From positions 1-7,788 of the forward strand of contig JBOFMT010000020.1 in the NCBI GenBank assembly GCA_051658525.1: a stretch of DNA of 7,788 nt. Direction: 5' to 3'. The DNA comes from JBOFMT01 sp051658525 (GTDB lineage: Bacteria > Bacillota_I > Bacilli_A > Erysipelotrichales > Erysipelotrichaceae). Positions within the stretch are counted from its first letter, which is position 1. Every line of letters starts with the position of its first letter. Positions 1 through 5,386 of the stretch are shown here, in pieces. The position numbers were made by a program, and so were the translations under genes. Below the pieces are notes generated by a model. It searched no databases, was not told where the DNA came from, and worked only from the letters and a program-made list of their open reading frames with translations.

Positions 1-110
1 TGATGATGGCGAAGTGGACACACCTGTTCCCATCCCGAACACAGAAGTTAAGCACTTTAGCGGCGACGATAGCTGGGCCTGGCCCCAGTGAAAATAGCAC
101 GTTGCCAGGT
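1..110 (+). rRNA. rrf: 5S ribosomal RNA, missing its first few bases
   Basis: This is the large-subunit 5S rRNA, recognised by the conserved core at about 25-55 (GTTCCCATCCCGAACAC, then AGAAGTTAAGC) and by the GCCAGGT 3' end at 104-110. In an intact gene that 3' end pairs with an ACCTGG- or TCTGGT-like 5' end. The window opens at TGATGATGGCG, so about four to six 5' bases lie outside it. A U-tract terminator follows within five bases, so this is the last gene of its transcription unit. By analogy with other Bacillota, 23S and 16S genes probably lie to the left, but they are not visible. The exact 3' end could differ by a base or two. Confidence 0.95.
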
Positions 111-114
111 AAAC

Positions 115-138
115 GAACCCATTTGGGTTCTTTTTTTT
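115..138 (+). terminator. Intrinsic terminator after 5S rRNA
   Basis: GAACCC (115-120) pairs with GGGTTC (125-130) around an ATTT loop. A run of eight T follows directly (131-138). It sits five bases after the 5S end and should close the rRNA operon, separating it from the regulator gene downstream. Confidence 0.9.
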
Positions 139-149
139 GATAAAAGAGC

Positions 150-180
150 TAGAATCAGCATTGCAACCGATGGCATTCTA
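150..180 (+). promoter_or_regulatory. Inverted repeat over the -35 region, possible operator
   Basis: TAGAAT (150-155) and ATTCTA (175-180) form a perfect 6-bp inverted repeat whose centres are 25 bases apart. It flanks and includes the TTGCAA -35 box of the RpiR-family gene. MurR/RpiR regulators commonly bind inverted repeats and often control their own promoter, so this could be an autoregulatory site. The inner sequences do not continue the symmetry well, and a 6-bp repeat can arise by chance. Confidence 0.3.
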
Positions 181-189
181 GTACATAAT
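161..189 (+). promoter_or_regulatory. Probable promoter of the RpiR-family gene
   Basis: TTGCAA (161-166) and CATAAT (184-189) are spaced by exactly 17 bases. They match the housekeeping consensus at four and five of six positions. The predicted start near 196 would give a leader of about 26 bases that contains the AAGGAG ribosome binding site. Because the 5S terminator lies upstream, the regulator needs its own promoter, which supports the call. Prediction by eye only. Confidence 0.6.
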
Positions 190-221
190 ATGAGATAGAG
201 AAGTGTAAGGAGTGAAAAACT

Positions 222-1037
222 ATGAAGTACATTAATACCATTCATTCGTTTTATCCAACATTAACCAAATCGGAGAAGAAGATTGCTGATTATATCTTTG
301 AATATAAATCTAAGGTCATTTATGATACCTTGTCGGAACTATCGCAAAATATTGGTGTAGGAGAAGCAACCATCTTGCGTTTTATTCATAAAATCGGCTA
401 TGATAACTTTCAAGACTTTAAATTCTCTATTTCTAGAGAAGATGAAATCTTTGAAGATGTAGCTGGTGCTAGCTTTTTAGAGCGGATTGAACAAAATATG
501 ATCAAAGCAATTAGCGATACTAGAAGTTTACTCGTAGAACATGAAGTTACTAGAGCCATCGATGCGATTGATGCTTGTAGTGGACTCTATTTCTATGGAG
601 TAGGAGCGAGTGGTTTAGCTGCCCAAGAAGGTGTGAGTCGGTTTTTACTCTTGGGAAAACACGCCAAAGCCATCGTTGATAGTCACTATCAGCTCATGAA
701 TTCCGCTATTTTAACTGTGGATGATGTCGTGGTTGCGATATCGCTTAGTGGTCAAACCCAAGAAGTAATTGAAGCAGCTGCACTAGCAAAACAAAAAGGT
801 GCAACGATTATTGCGATTACCAACTATGTACAATCCAGTCTTGCCAGTATTGCAGATGTGGTACTCTTATCTGCTTATAAAGAAAATCCACTGGATGGTG
901 GTAGTTTGGTTGCTAAGATCTCACAACTTTACGTGATGGATGTTTTATGTACCGGGTATACGGTAAAAAATCCAGAAGCAACATTACAAGCAAAAGAATT
1001 AACAGCGCGTTCGACACTTGGTCGTTTGATCAAGTAG
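222..1037 (+). CDS. MurR/RpiR-family transcriptional regulator with HTH and SIS domains
   Basis: This 271-residue protein has the two-part build and usual length of the RpiR/MurR family. The N-terminal HTH_6-type domain covers about 1-77; its recognition region is near 36-60 (LSELSQNIGVGEATILRFIHKIGY). The C-terminal SIS (sugar isomerase) domain covers about 107-240. It shows FYGVGASG (124-131) and the ISLSGQTQE stretch (173-181), whose Ser/Thr-rich loop contacts the sugar-phosphate phosphate in related proteins. Such regulators are cytoplasmic and switch carbohydrate or amino-sugar genes in response to phosphosugars. The ATG at 222 is well placed, with AAGGAG (207-212) nine bases upstream. 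No sugar transport or catabolic gene is in the window, so the ligand and targets cannot be named. There is no terminator before mnmA 53 bases downstream, so some read-through is possible, although mnmA has its own promoter. The family call is secure. Confidence 0.92.
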   Translation: MKYINTIHSFYPTLTKSEKKIADYIFEYKSKVIYDTLSELSQNIGVGEATILRFIHKIGYDNFQDFKFSISREDEIFEDVAGASFLERIEQNMIKAISDTRSLLVEHEVTRAIDAIDACSGLYFYGVGASGLAAQEGVSRFLLLGKHAKAIVDSHYQLMNSAILTVDDVVVAISLSGQTQEVIEAAALAKQKGATIIAITNYVQSSLASIADVVLLSAYKENPLDGGSLVAKISQLYVMDVLCTGYTVKNPEATLQAKELTARSTLGRLIK

Positions 1038-1066
1038 CGTTAGCGACGCGTTTAAAATGAAACATA

Positions 1067-1075
1067 TGCTATAAT
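1067..1075 (+). promoter_or_regulatory. Extended -10 promoter for mnmA
   Basis: TATAAT at 1070-1075 is a perfect -10 box, preceded by TGC (1067-1069), the extended -10 signature. No convincing -35 box lies 16-18 bases upstream, which is typical of extended -10 promoters. Transcription would start near 1082, at or inside the ribosome binding site of mnmA, giving an unusually short leader of roughly 12 bases. Confidence 0.65.
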
Positions 1076-1080
1076 AGCAA

Positions 1081-1087
1081 AAGGTGA
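1081..1087 (+). promoter_or_regulatory. Ribosome binding site deciding the mnmA start
   Basis: AAGGTGA ends seven bases before the ATG at 1094 but only about four before the in-frame GTG at 1091. The spacing, and the usual MKKVLLGLSGGVDS opening of MnmA proteins, favour ATG 1094. Confidence 0.7.
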
Positions 1088-1093
1088 TAAGTG

Positions 1094-2248
1094 ATGAAGA
1101 AAGTATTATTAGGATTGAGTGGAGGCGTGGATAGCGCTGTTGCTGCTCATGTATTAAAAACACAAGGCTATGATGTTACATGTGCGTTTATGCGTAACTG
1201 GGACTCACTAGCGAATAACGATATTATGGGAAATCCAACCATTGCGGATGATGTATGTCCACAAGAAGCGGACTATGCAGATGCGCAAGCAGTAGCAGAC
1301 CGTTTGGGTTTGCCACTGTTACGTATTGATTACATCAAAGAGTACTGGGATTATGTCTTCCAAAGTTTCTTACAAGAATATGCACGTGGACGTACCCCAA
1401 ATCCAGATATCCTTTGCAACAAGTACATCAAGTTTGATGCGTTTTTAAACTATGCGATGGAAAACGGTTTTGATTATGTTGCAACCGGACACTATGCACG
1501 CGTACAACACTTGGATGATCATTCCAAATTGTTACGTGGTGTTGATAACAACAAAGATCAAACGTATTTCTTAGCGCAAGTCAGCCAAGCAGCGATTGCG
1601 AAAACGTTATTCCCAATTGGAGATTTGGAAAAACCAGAAGTACGTCGTTTGGCAGAAGAACTTGATCTTGTGGTAGCAAAGAAAAAAGACTCTACGGGAA
1701 TTTGTTTTATCGGAGAGCGTAACTTTAGAGAATTCTTAAAAAATTACTTACCTGCAAAAGATGGTAAGATTGTAAATTTAATAACCAAAGAAGAAGTAGG
1801 GACACACATTGGTGTGCTTTACTATACGATTGGACAACGCAAAGGCTTAGGTATTGGTGGAGATCATGGACGTTGGTTTGTCGTTCACAAAGATGTGGAA
1901 CACAATATCCTATATGTCGTACCTGAACAATACAATGACTGGTTGAACAGTACGGCTTGTAAGGTTAGTGGAATCAATATCATTAGCGATTTAGCTGTGG
2001 ATGCAAGTGATGAAGCTATCACGGCAAAATTCCGCTATCGTCAAGCCGATAATGAGGTCAAAGTAACGATGATCGATGAAACAACGGCAATGGTACGATT
2101 TGATAAACCAATTGCTGCTGTAACATGTGGTCAAGAAGCAGTATTTTATAAAGGAGATGTATGCATCGGTGGTGGGGTAATCGAAGAAGTATATCGTAAC
2201 GAAACTGCCTTTAGTGATGTGGTACAAACATATCTAAATGAAAAATAA
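1094..2248 (+). CDS. mnmA: tRNA-specific 2-thiouridylase MnmA (TrmU)
   Basis: MnmA activates uridine 34 of tRNA-Lys, -Glu and -Gln with ATP and inserts sulfur relayed from a cysteine desulfurase, giving the s2U wobble base needed for accurate decoding. The 384-residue protein matches the family's usual length. Visible signatures are the PP-loop SGGVDS (9-14), the FMRNWDS block (32-38), catalytic Cys108 in NPDILCNKYIKF, TGHYARV (131-137), the second active-site Cys204 in GICFIGERNF, and YTIGQRKGLGIGG (244-256). A C-terminal beta-barrel carries VTCGQEAVFY (343-352). Cys108 and Cys204 are the pair used for sulfur transfer. The barrel motif usually reads VTPGQ; Cys345 replaces the proline. No cysteine desulfurase gene is adjacent, unlike in B. 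subtilis (yrvO-mnmA), so the sulfur donor is encoded elsewhere. A GTG one codon upstream (1091) is a less likely start. The 3' end overlaps the next gene by 11 bases, suggesting one transcript. Confidence 0.97.
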   Translation: MKKVLLGLSGGVDSAVAAHVLKTQGYDVTCAFMRNWDSLANNDIMGNPTIADDVCPQEADYADAQAVADRLGLPLLRIDYIKEYWDYVFQSFLQEYARGRTPNPDILCNKYIKFDAFLNYAMENGFDYVATGHYARVQHLDDHSKLLRGVDNNKDQTYFLAQVSQAAIAKTLFPIGDLEKPEVRRLAEELDLVVAKKKDSTGICFIGERNFREFLKNYLPAKDGKIVNLITKEEVGTHIGVLYYTIGQRKGLGIGGDHGRWFVVHKDVEHNILYVVPEQYNDWLNSTACKVSGINIISDLAVDASDEAITAKFRYRQADNEVKVTMIDETTAMVRFDKPIAAVTCGQEAVFYKGDVCIGGGVIEEVYRNETAFSDVVQTYLNEK

Positions 2249-2930
2249 AAACCAAGAAACTCGCAATGCTTTTCTTATCCTAGCGCATTATGCGCTAGGA
2301 TATTCCATTGTTTATCCAATCATCTTAAGTATGTTAGCTCTGTCATTAAATCCAAATGCAACAAGTTATCCTGTTTGGATGCAGTTTGCTTTCTACATCT
2401 TTATGATCGCTAGTATGGTTGCGCTTTTTTGGAAGACATTTGCTCATGATGCCAAAGATTGGTTAGCAAACGCGAAACCATACTTTTTAAAGGTATTACG
2501 TGTTGCACTGCTCATGTATGTGGCTAACTTTTTTATTAGTATCATCGTAGGGTATGTATCACCCAATGATACTTCCGGCAATCAAGCCATCATCCAAGAT
2601 GTCTTTAATCAAACACCTGTACTTACGATTTTTATGGCATGTGTGTTTGCACCGATTGTGGAAGAGATTGTCTTTCGAGGTGTTATTTTTAAACAAATTA
2701 GAAAACATAGTTCCTTCTGGCTTGCTAGTCTAACTAGTGCTCTCTTGTTTGGTCTGATTCATATCCAGTTTGGAACCAGCTTTGGTTTCGCTGATTTATT
2801 GTATATCTTTGTTTATGGAGCTTTGGGCTTTTTTATGTGTAAAGCATATGAAGATACCGGTAACTTTTTTGGTGCGGTATGTTTGCACTTTATTAACAAT
2901 GCATTGGCAATTCTTGTCATGATGCTCTAG
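2238..2930 (+). CDS. CPBP-family intramembrane metalloprotease (CAAX protease / bacteriocin-processing type)
   Basis: This 230-residue, strongly hydrophobic protein carries the three CPBP (ABI, Pfam CPBP/Rce1-like) motifs: EEIVFR at 142-147 (EExxxR), FGLIH at 171-175 (FxxxH) and HFINN at 217-221 (HxxxN). They supply the Glu and His residues for catalysis and metal handling. Hydrophobic segments are visible near 11-37, 47-65, 84-106, 126-148, 160-180, 186-202 and 208-229, so it is an integral membrane protein with the active site within the bilayer. Family members process prenylated proteins in eukaryotes; in bacteria they are linked to bacteriocin maturation or self-immunity, but most have unknown substrates, including this one. 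No bacteriocin gene is nearby. The ATG overlaps the end of mnmA by 11 bases and has no clear Shine-Dalgarno, so translation may be coupled to mnmA. The next in-frame ATG (2331) would remove the first membrane segment. A strong hairpin lies within codons 13-22. Confidence 0.9.
   Translation: MKNKNQETRNAFLILAHYALGYSIVYPIILSMLALSLNPNATSYPVWMQFAFYIFMIASMVALFWKTFAHDAKDWLANAKPYFLKVLRVALLMYVANFFISIIVGYVSPNDTSGNQAIIQDVFNQTPVLTIFMACVFAPIVEEIVFRGVIFKQIRKHSSFWLASLTSALLFGLIHIQFGTSFGFADLLYIFVYGALGFFMCKAYEDTGNFFGAVCLHFINNALAILVMML
2276..2302 (+). repeat. 27-base near-perfect palindrome (12-bp arms) inside the CPBP gene start
   Basis: The arm TATCCTAGCGCA (2276-2287) is the exact reverse complement of TGCGCTAGGATA (2291-2302), with TTA between. 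In RNA this is a very stable hairpin. It starts 27 bases after the mnmA stop and 36 bases after the CPBP start codon begins, and covers codons 13-22 (LILAHYALGY). No U-tract follows, so it is not an intrinsic terminator. It could slow ribosomes, stabilise or cleave the transcript, or bind a dimeric protein; none of these is shown by the sequence. Confidence 0.9.
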
Positions 2931-2939
2931 GGGGATGGT

Positions 2940-5102
2940 ATGGATACACGACAACTAAAAGGGAAAATCAAACACTTCATTTTTGAAAATGCGAGTAACC
3001 TGTATGGTGTAGCCATACTGATAACAAGTGAAGAGGAAGATGAAGTCGTAATCACTGGTCCCATTGCACATTTACAAAAACAAACCGCCTACCAGTTTGA
3101 AGGAAGGTTTGTAGACCATGATAAATATGGATTACAATTTATGGTAACCCATAGCACCTTGGTAATCGATGACCCCAACAGTTATCTGGTTGCCTTTTTT
3201 TCTAGTGAACGCTTTTCTGGTATTGGTAAGAAAACTGCACAACTGCTCGTTGAGCAGTTTGGACTCGATGCGATTGAACTGCTTAAAGCACAACCAGAAC
3301 TCTTAGAAACTTGTGACTTTTTAAATGCGAAAAAGCGTCAAGCAATCCAGGATGGTCTTATGGTAGCAGAAGAAGATGATGCAATTTTATTCTTTTCTAG
3401 CCTTGGTTTATCTTCAAGAAACATTGCGCTCATCCAACATCACTATCCACAAAATAGTGTGTCCATCATCAAAGATAATCCCTATCGTATGGTAATGGAA
3501 CTACATGGTATTGGTTTTGTTACTGCGGATAAATTAGGAACCCGCTTAGGCTTTGCAGCCGATGCCCCACAACGTTTACAAGCACTTGTCTATCAAATCC
3601 TTGTAGATGCTTGTTTTCAAAGTGGAGATGCCTATTTCTTAGAAGCAGAGCTCTTTGGTAGTCTTTGTCATAAATCACGCTTAGATTCCCTTATTTTTAG
3701 TGATATCGTTAAAACGTTATGTTTCGAAGGCTATCTCAAACAAGAAGTGGATCATTACTATCTCTCTGAACAACATCTTGCGGAAGTTGGAATTGCTCAC
3801 TTTATTCATAGTTTCCCGCAAGTGTATATGGAAGCAAGGCCAACGAAGCGCATCAAAGAAACAGTTGCTTTGGTGGCAAAAGAGCAAGGTATTGTTTATG
3901 ATGCAGTACAAAACGAAGCCATTCAAACGTTTTTCAATGAAGATATGATGATTATCAGTGGTGGACCTGGGACTGGGAAAACTACGATTGTCAAAGGTAT
4001 CATTGAAAGTGTACGTCTATTATATCCGTATGCGAAAATCTTATTAACAGCACCTACTGGTCGTGCTGCCAAACGGATGAGTGAGGTGTGTAATGTTGAT
4101 GCAACAACCATTCACTCGCTTTTAAAATGGAATTTGGATTTGGATAGCTTTGGGAAAAATGCCAACGATCCCCTGGATGGTGATATTTTAATTGTGGATG
4201 AGTTTTCCATGGTGGATAGCCTCTTGTTTTATCGCTTGCTTGCAGCAAGCCATAGCTTGAAAAAAATTATCCTAATCGGGGATGATGAACAGCTTCCTAG
4301 CATTCTAGCTGGAAATGTCTTATCCGATTTAATGAAGAGTGGATTCATTCCAACGATTTGTTTGGAGCGTATTTATCGACAAAGTGAAGGCTCTGCCATT
4401 ATCGATTTAGCGCATACTATCAAAGAAGAACAAGCGCTAAGCTTTGAAAAAACGAGTGATGTCTTATATCTAGCAGCTAACAATGCCCAGCTTTGTGCTG
4501 GTGTTGTTAGCCTTGTACAATCGGCGGTGGAGCGTGGCTACGATTTAAGTGAGATTCAAGTACTAGCTCCAATGTACAAAGGAGCGGCTGGTATTGATGC
4601 CATCAATCAGGCACTACAAGAGACTTGTAATCCATATCGTGATGAGGCGAGTCAAATGCAGGTAGGTAGTCGTTTATTTCGTGTCAACGATAAGGTCATC
4701 CAGTTAAAAAACCAAGCAAACGATGAAATCTATAATGGTGATATTGGTGTTGTGGTTGATGTTGCGTACTATGGGAAAGGTCATGTAGACAATGCTTTGA
4801 TCGTTGCTTTTGATGGTAATGAAATTACCTATCAAGAAGAACAACTCATCTATTTGCGATTGGCTTATTGTATTAGTATTCATAAATCACAGGGAAGTGA
4901 ATATCCGATTGTAATCTTGCCAATTTCCAAGGAACATACGCATATGTTGCAAAAGAAATTATTATATACAGCCATTACTCGTGCAAAACGCTCCCTCATT
5001 GTCTTAGGCGATTTAAATTTGTTTGCCCAAGCAATTCATAAAGGGGAACGCCAACCGCGTAGAAGTACGTTAGGTTCGCGAATTACAGCGTTATTTACCT
5101 AA
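2940..5102 (+). CDS. recD2: RecD2-type (YrrC) SF1B 5'-3' DNA helicase
   Basis: RecD2 is the stand-alone RecD-like helicase of bacteria that lack RecBCD; it unwinds DNA 5' to 3' and acts in repair and replication fork maintenance. The 720-residue length is close to that of Deinococcus RecD2 and shorter than the B. subtilis protein. In order: an OB-like N-terminal region (about 8-76), helix-hairpin-helix stretches FSGIGKKTAQLL (92-103) and ELHGIGFVTADKL (187-199), Walker A GGPGTGKTT (341-349, Lys347), motif Ia APTGRAAKRM (371-380), Walker B VDEFSMVD (419-426), motif III GDDEQLPS (447-454), motif IV LERIYRQ (475-481), motif V SIHKSQGSEYP (646-656) and motif VI YTAITRAK (676-683, Arg681). All helicase motifs are intact. 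The two-domain N-terminal half distinguishes it from RecBCD RecD. The start ATG at 2940 has AGGGGG (2929-2934) five bases upstream and lies nine bases after the CPBP stop, so the genes are co-transcribed. The mnmA-recD2-alaS order recalls B. subtilis. Confidence 0.96.
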   Translation: MDTRQLKGKIKHFIFENASNLYGVAILITSEEEDEVVITGPIAHLQKQTAYQFEGRFVDHDKYGLQFMVTHSTLVIDDPNSYLVAFFSSERFSGIGKKTAQLLVEQFGLDAIELLKAQPELLETCDFLNAKKRQAIQDGLMVAEEDDAILFFSSLGLSSRNIALIQHHYPQNSVSIIKDNPYRMVMELHGIGFVTADKLGTRLGFAADAPQRLQALVYQILVDACFQSGDAYFLEAELFGSLCHKSRLDSLIFSDIVKTLCFEGYLKQEVDHYYLSEQHLAEVGIAHFIHSFPQVYMEARPTKRIKETVALVAKEQGIVYDAVQNEAIQTFFNEDMMIISGGPGTGKTTIVKGIIESVRLLYPYAKILLTAPTGRAAKRMSEVCNVDATTIHSLLKWNLDLDSFGKNANDPLDGDILIVDEFSMVDSLLFYRLLAASHSLKKIILIGDDEQLPSILAGNVLSDLMKSGFIPTICLERIYRQSEGSAIIDLAHTIKEEQALSFEKTSDVLYLAANNAQLCAGVVSLVQSAVERGYDLSEIQVLAPMYKGAAGIDAINQALQETCNPYRDEASQMQVGSRLFRVNDKVIQLKNQANDEIYNGDIGVVVDVAYYGKGHVDNALIVAFDGNEITYQEEQLIYLRLAYCISIHKSQGSEYPIVILPISKEHTHMLQKKLLYTAITRAKRSLIVLGDLNLFAQAIHKGERQPRRSTLGSRITALFT
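3241..3259 (+). repeat. Hairpin-forming inverted repeat within recD2
   Basis: AACTGCTC (3241-3248) and GAGCAGTT (3252-3259) are exact reverse complements around GTT. It lies in codons 101-107, within the first helix-hairpin-helix region. No U-tract follows. It may be a by-product of the codons used for QLLVEQF. Confidence 0.6.
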
Positions 5103-5130
5103 AAAGGCATCACTTTTTGGTTTTACTTTT
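5097..5130 (+). terminator. Candidate terminator overlapping the recD2 stop codon
   Basis: ACC plus AAAAAG (5097-5106, with T5100 bulged) can pair with CTTTTTGGT (5113-5121) around the loop GCATCA. An interrupted T-rich stretch follows (TTT, AC, TTTT to 5130). The stem is mostly A-U and the U-tract is broken, so termination would be partial. The position, at the end of the recD2 gene and just before the alaS promoter, supports the call. Confidence 0.4.
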
Positions 5131-5149
5131 GTACGAAGTATGGTACAAT
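5122..5149 (+). promoter_or_regulatory. Promoter of the alaS T-box transcript
   Basis: The -10 box TACAAT (5144-5149) is preceded by TGG (5141-5143), the extended -10 feature. TTTACT (5122-5127) lies 16 bases upstream as a four-of-six -35 match. The predicted start near 5156 leads straight into the T-box leader, as expected. TTGTAC (5129-5134) and GTACAA (5143-5148) form an inverted repeat that overlaps the -10 box. Confidence 0.7.
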
Positions 5150-5155
5150 ATACAA

Positions 5156-5371
5156 CGATTAGAAGCGATGAAAAAGACGAGTAAATAGGTTGGGCAGTGC
5201 AGAGAACGGATGGTTGGTGAGAATCCGGATGCGCCACGTATTGAAGCTACTTTGGAGTGGAAACGCAGATCTGCGGCATAAAGATATTAGAGGTGCTCAA
5301 GCAATTGTGTTTGAGAATCAGGATGGTACCGCGTTTTAGAACGTTCCTGAAGTAGAGGAACGTTTTTTTTT
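5156..5371 (+). promoter_or_regulatory. T-box riboswitch leader, alanine-specific, controlling alaS
   Basis: A T-box leader reads the charging state of one tRNA and lets transcription continue when that tRNA is uncharged. Here Stem I begins near GATGAAAAAGACGAGTAA (5167-5184). It contains the conserved distal-loop region (AGAGAA near 5201, then GGTTGGTGAGAATCC) and a specifier loop with GCT at 5246-5248, followed by A, which would pair with a tRNA-Ala anticodon. A 7-bp Stem III is formed by 5296-5302 and 5309-5315. The T-box proper, AGGATGGTACCGCG (5320-5333), carries TGGT (5324-5327), which complements the ACCA end expected for tRNA-Ala with discriminator A. In the antiterminator, AGGA (5320-5323) pairs with TCCT (5345-5348) and GCG (5331-5333) with CGT (5342-5344). 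This uses the left arm of the terminator, so the two folds exclude each other. The transcript start is inferred from the promoter. Confidence 0.95.
5340..5371 (+). terminator. T-box-controlled intrinsic terminator before alaS
   Basis: AACGTTCCT (5340-5348) pairs perfectly with AGGAACGTT (5356-5364) around GAAGTAG. A T-run reaches 5371. The left arm is shared with the antiterminator, making this the off state when tRNA-Ala is charged. Confidence 0.95.
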
Positions 5372-5386
5372 ATTTTAGGAGGACTT

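Noticed and set aside
1037..1049. Small inverted repeat GCGT-TAGCG-ACGC after the rpiR stop, considered as a terminator
   Set aside because: The stem is only 4 bp and no T-run follows.
1091..1093. GTG as the mnmA start
   Set aside because: The ATG immediately after it has better spacing to AAGGTGA and gives the usual MKKVLLGLSGG opening.
3700..3948. 82-codon + strand frame inside recD2
   Set aside because: It is out of frame with a continuous RecD2 protein, is rich in Lys and Ile as AT-rich shadows are, and has no family resemblance.
4234..4250. GCTTGC-TTGCA-GCAAGC inverted repeat in recD2
   Set aside because: A short 6-bp stem within conserved helicase codons, with no terminator or site context; chance is the simplest explanation.
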